6,613 nt of DNA from an uncultured Clostridia bacterium (lineage in GTDB: Bacteria > Bacillota > Clostridia > Saccharofermentanales > Saccharofermentanaceae), in assembly GCA_946405115.1 (NCBI GenBank), contig CAMJGB010000105.1, positions 1-6,613 of the forward strand, given 5' to 3'. The position numbers and the translations under genes are program-made. The notes beneath the pieces are model-generated. The model was not told where the DNA came from. It ran no database searches and was given only the letters and a program-made list of their open reading frames with translations. Shown here one piece after another: positions 5,554 to 6,613 of the stretch (its first letter is position 1; each line of letters starts with the position of its first letter).

Positions 5554-6060
5554 ATGAGAAAGGTTAGAGTTCTGCTTACGGTTGCACTAGCGTCAACGAT
5601 TCTATTTACGGGCTGCATGAAGTTGCATAAAGCCCCTGACGGATGGTATGAGGACGTCATCGCTTTTTACGAGGAGGGTTTCAAGACCGGAGACTGGTCA
5701 GATGAAAGTTCCACTCTCGTCGTTTCATCAGAGCAGAAGACTGAACTTTACCGTTACGGCTATCTTGTCATTGATCTCGACGGCGACGGATCGGATGAAT
5801 TTCTCGTCGGCCGATTAAGCGGAGGTCCCACGGTATTTACGAATCTTTATATTTGGCACAATGACCTCGAAGAACCAATTTGCCCTTTAAGCGGAACGAT
5901 CTATCTATGCAATAACAATGTAATCCGCATGGATGATTTTGACGGAAATTCCGACTACTATGAGTTCAATTCCGAAAGCAACTCATTCAGCATCCGTTCT
6001 GACATCACTATGGCAAGTCCTCTGCACTACGATCTTACGTTATTTGATCTTGCGAGATAA
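5554..6060 (+). CDS. Small lipoprotein with Asp-rich calcium-loop-like motif
   Basis: A 168-residue protein with a lipoprotein signal: MRKVR, a hydrophobic core, then LFTGC with lipidation predicted at C21 (Phe at -3 is slightly atypical for a lipobox). It should therefore sit on the outer face of the cell membrane. The mature part includes YLVIDLDGDGSDEFLVG (70-86), where D74, D76, D78 and E82 have the spacing of an EF-hand or FG-GAP/VCBS-like calcium loop; a loop of this kind framed by two beta strands is common in clostridial secreted proteins. A second acidic cluster is DDFDGNSD (127-134). Two further Cys (110 and 119) could form a disulfide. I do not recognise a specific family. GAGG at 5541-5544 with a nine-base spacer supports the start. 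No terminator is seen after the stop, so transcription may continue into the next gene 67 bases on. Confidence 0.82.
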   Translation: MRKVRVLLTVALASTILFTGCMKLHKAPDGWYEDVIAFYEEGFKTGDWSDESSTLVVSSEQKTELYRYGYLVIDLDGDGSDEFLVGRLSGGPTVFTNLYIWHNDLEEPICPLSGTIYLCNNNVIRMDDFDGNSDYYEFNSESNSFSIRSDITMASPLHYDLTLFDLAR

Positions 6061-6113
6061 ATTTACACTTTGCTAATTCTTCTGTAGCAGTTAGACATTA
6101 GAATAAAGAGGAA

Positions 6114-6120
6114 GGGAGGT
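6114..6120 (+). promoter_or_regulatory. Strong ribosome binding site of the edge membrane-protein gene
   Basis: GGGAGGT followed by a seven-base spacer and the ATG at 6128. This near-perfect Shine-Dalgarno site is the main evidence that the reading frame running off the right edge is a real gene. A weak TAGAAT at 6099-6104 lies too close upstream to be a confident promoter and has no convincing -35. Confidence 0.85.
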
Positions 6121-6127
6121 CGAATCC

Positions 6128-6613
6128 ATGAAGAGTAAAGAACTTAAGATGAACCTGATTATGGCGACCGTTATCTCACTTGCAATGGGTATACTCGTAG
6201 CAATCCTGTTACCAATAGTAAATCCCCAGTCTGCATCACAGCCCGTTCCGATAAGATTCATATCGAACATTCTGATGTCTCTTGTAGTGGGCTTAATCGT
6301 AGCTATAGTAATCCCGCTCGGTAAGTTAGGCAGAGCACTTGCAACAAAGTGCGGTGCATTCCCGCCGTCAATGAAGTTCAATCTTCTTAATGCAATTCCG
6401 CTATCTGTCGGCAATACGATCATCGTAAGCTTGGCTTGCAGCATTATGGGAGTTGTTATGGCAAGAAAGAATATGCCGCCCGAAGTACTTGCTAACGTTA
6501 CATTTGGACAGATGTGGTTTGGAGGCTGGGTTAAACTTCTCCTCCCTACACTTATCGTCAGCTACATCATCGCAGTGGTTATCGCTCCTATCGTCGGACG
6601 AGCAATCGGCTTA
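6128..6613 (+). CDS. Polytopic membrane protein, DUF2798-like tandem (3' end outside window)
   Basis: The frame from the ATG at 6128 stays open for 162 codons to the window end, so the gene is truncated here by the window, not broken. The visible product is very hydrophobic, with four predicted membrane segments at about 10-31, 44-64, 88-112 and 136-158. It appears to consist of two similar halves, each with two helices: about 8-72 and 82-161. Each half opens with Phe/Met-Asn-Leu and closes with a similar phrase (LIVAIVIPLGKLGRAL at 56-71 and YIIAVVIAPIVGRAIGL at 146-162). The closing phrase and the two-helix unit resemble the DUF2798 family of small membrane proteins with no known function; this is a judgement by eye. 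The N-terminus (MKSKELK) is basic, consistent with a cytoplasmic N-terminus. The gene may be co-transcribed with the lipoprotein gene upstream. Confidence 0.8.
   Translation, partial: MKSKELKMNLIMATVISLAMGILVAILLPIVNPQSASQPVPIRFISNILMSLVVGLIVAIVIPLGKLGRALATKCGAFPPSMKFNLLNAIPLSVGNTIIVSLACSIMGVVMARKNMPPEVLANVTFGQMWFGGWVKLLLPTLIVSYIIAVVIAPIVGRAIGL

Noticed and set aside
6071..6090. Possible hairpin TGCTA/TAGCA after the lipoprotein gene
   Set aside because: Only five base pairs with a nine-base loop and no T tract, so it is not a credible terminator.
6091..6444. Minus-strand frame of 117 codons near the right edge
   Set aside because: It lies opposite a hydrophobic plus-strand gene with a near-perfect ribosome binding site and reads as a shadow of it.

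Overview
The window looks like chromosomal DNA of a Gram-positive member of the Clostridia, probably a gut or rumen relative of the Lachnospiraceae, Oscillospiraceae or Saccharofermentans groups. The evidence is a GC content in the mid-40s by eye, strong GGAGG ribosome binding sites, phosphatidylserine-pathway enzymes of the clostridial type, a secreted DUF4214 protein and small zinc-ribbon proteins. This placement is an inference. I see no RNA gene, insertion sequence, CRISPR array or phage gene. No stretch above 300 bases lacks a gene; the longest gaps are about 100 bases.

Region 1 (1-2747, + strand) is a tight operon whose genes overlap by 8, 4 and 4 bases. It holds the end of a VanZ-like membrane protein, a polytopic membrane protein of the lysylphosphatidylglycerol-synthase transmembrane (flippase-like, PF03706) family, a CDP-alcohol phosphatidyltransferase (phosphatidylserine synthase, PssA) and phosphatidylserine decarboxylase (Psd). 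The last two make phosphatidylethanolamine (PE) from CDP-diacylglycerol and serine. The flippase-like protein could move or respond to the lipid product, but that is inferred from context only.

Region 2 (2740-5453, - strand) reads towards region 1. In transcription order it has a cytoplasmic SPFH-derived/coiled-coil/zinc-ribbon protein, a zinc-ribbon protein with a C-terminal membrane anchor, a secreted DUF4214 protein with its own good promoter and its own terminator, and a two-helix membrane protein whose end overlaps the psd end by 8 bases. The first two form a likely operon (17-base gap) and share a zinc ribbon plus charged-linker design.

Region 3 (5554-6613, + strand) diverges from region 2. 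It has a small lipoprotein with an Asp-rich calcium-loop-like motif, then a membrane protein cut by the window end that appears to be built from two copies of a two-helix unit (DUF2798-like).

Most genes are ordinary. The points most worth a second look are the unusual active-site motif of Psd, the coupling of PE synthesis to a flippase-like protein, the paired zinc-ribbon proteins, and the internally duplicated membrane protein at the right edge.
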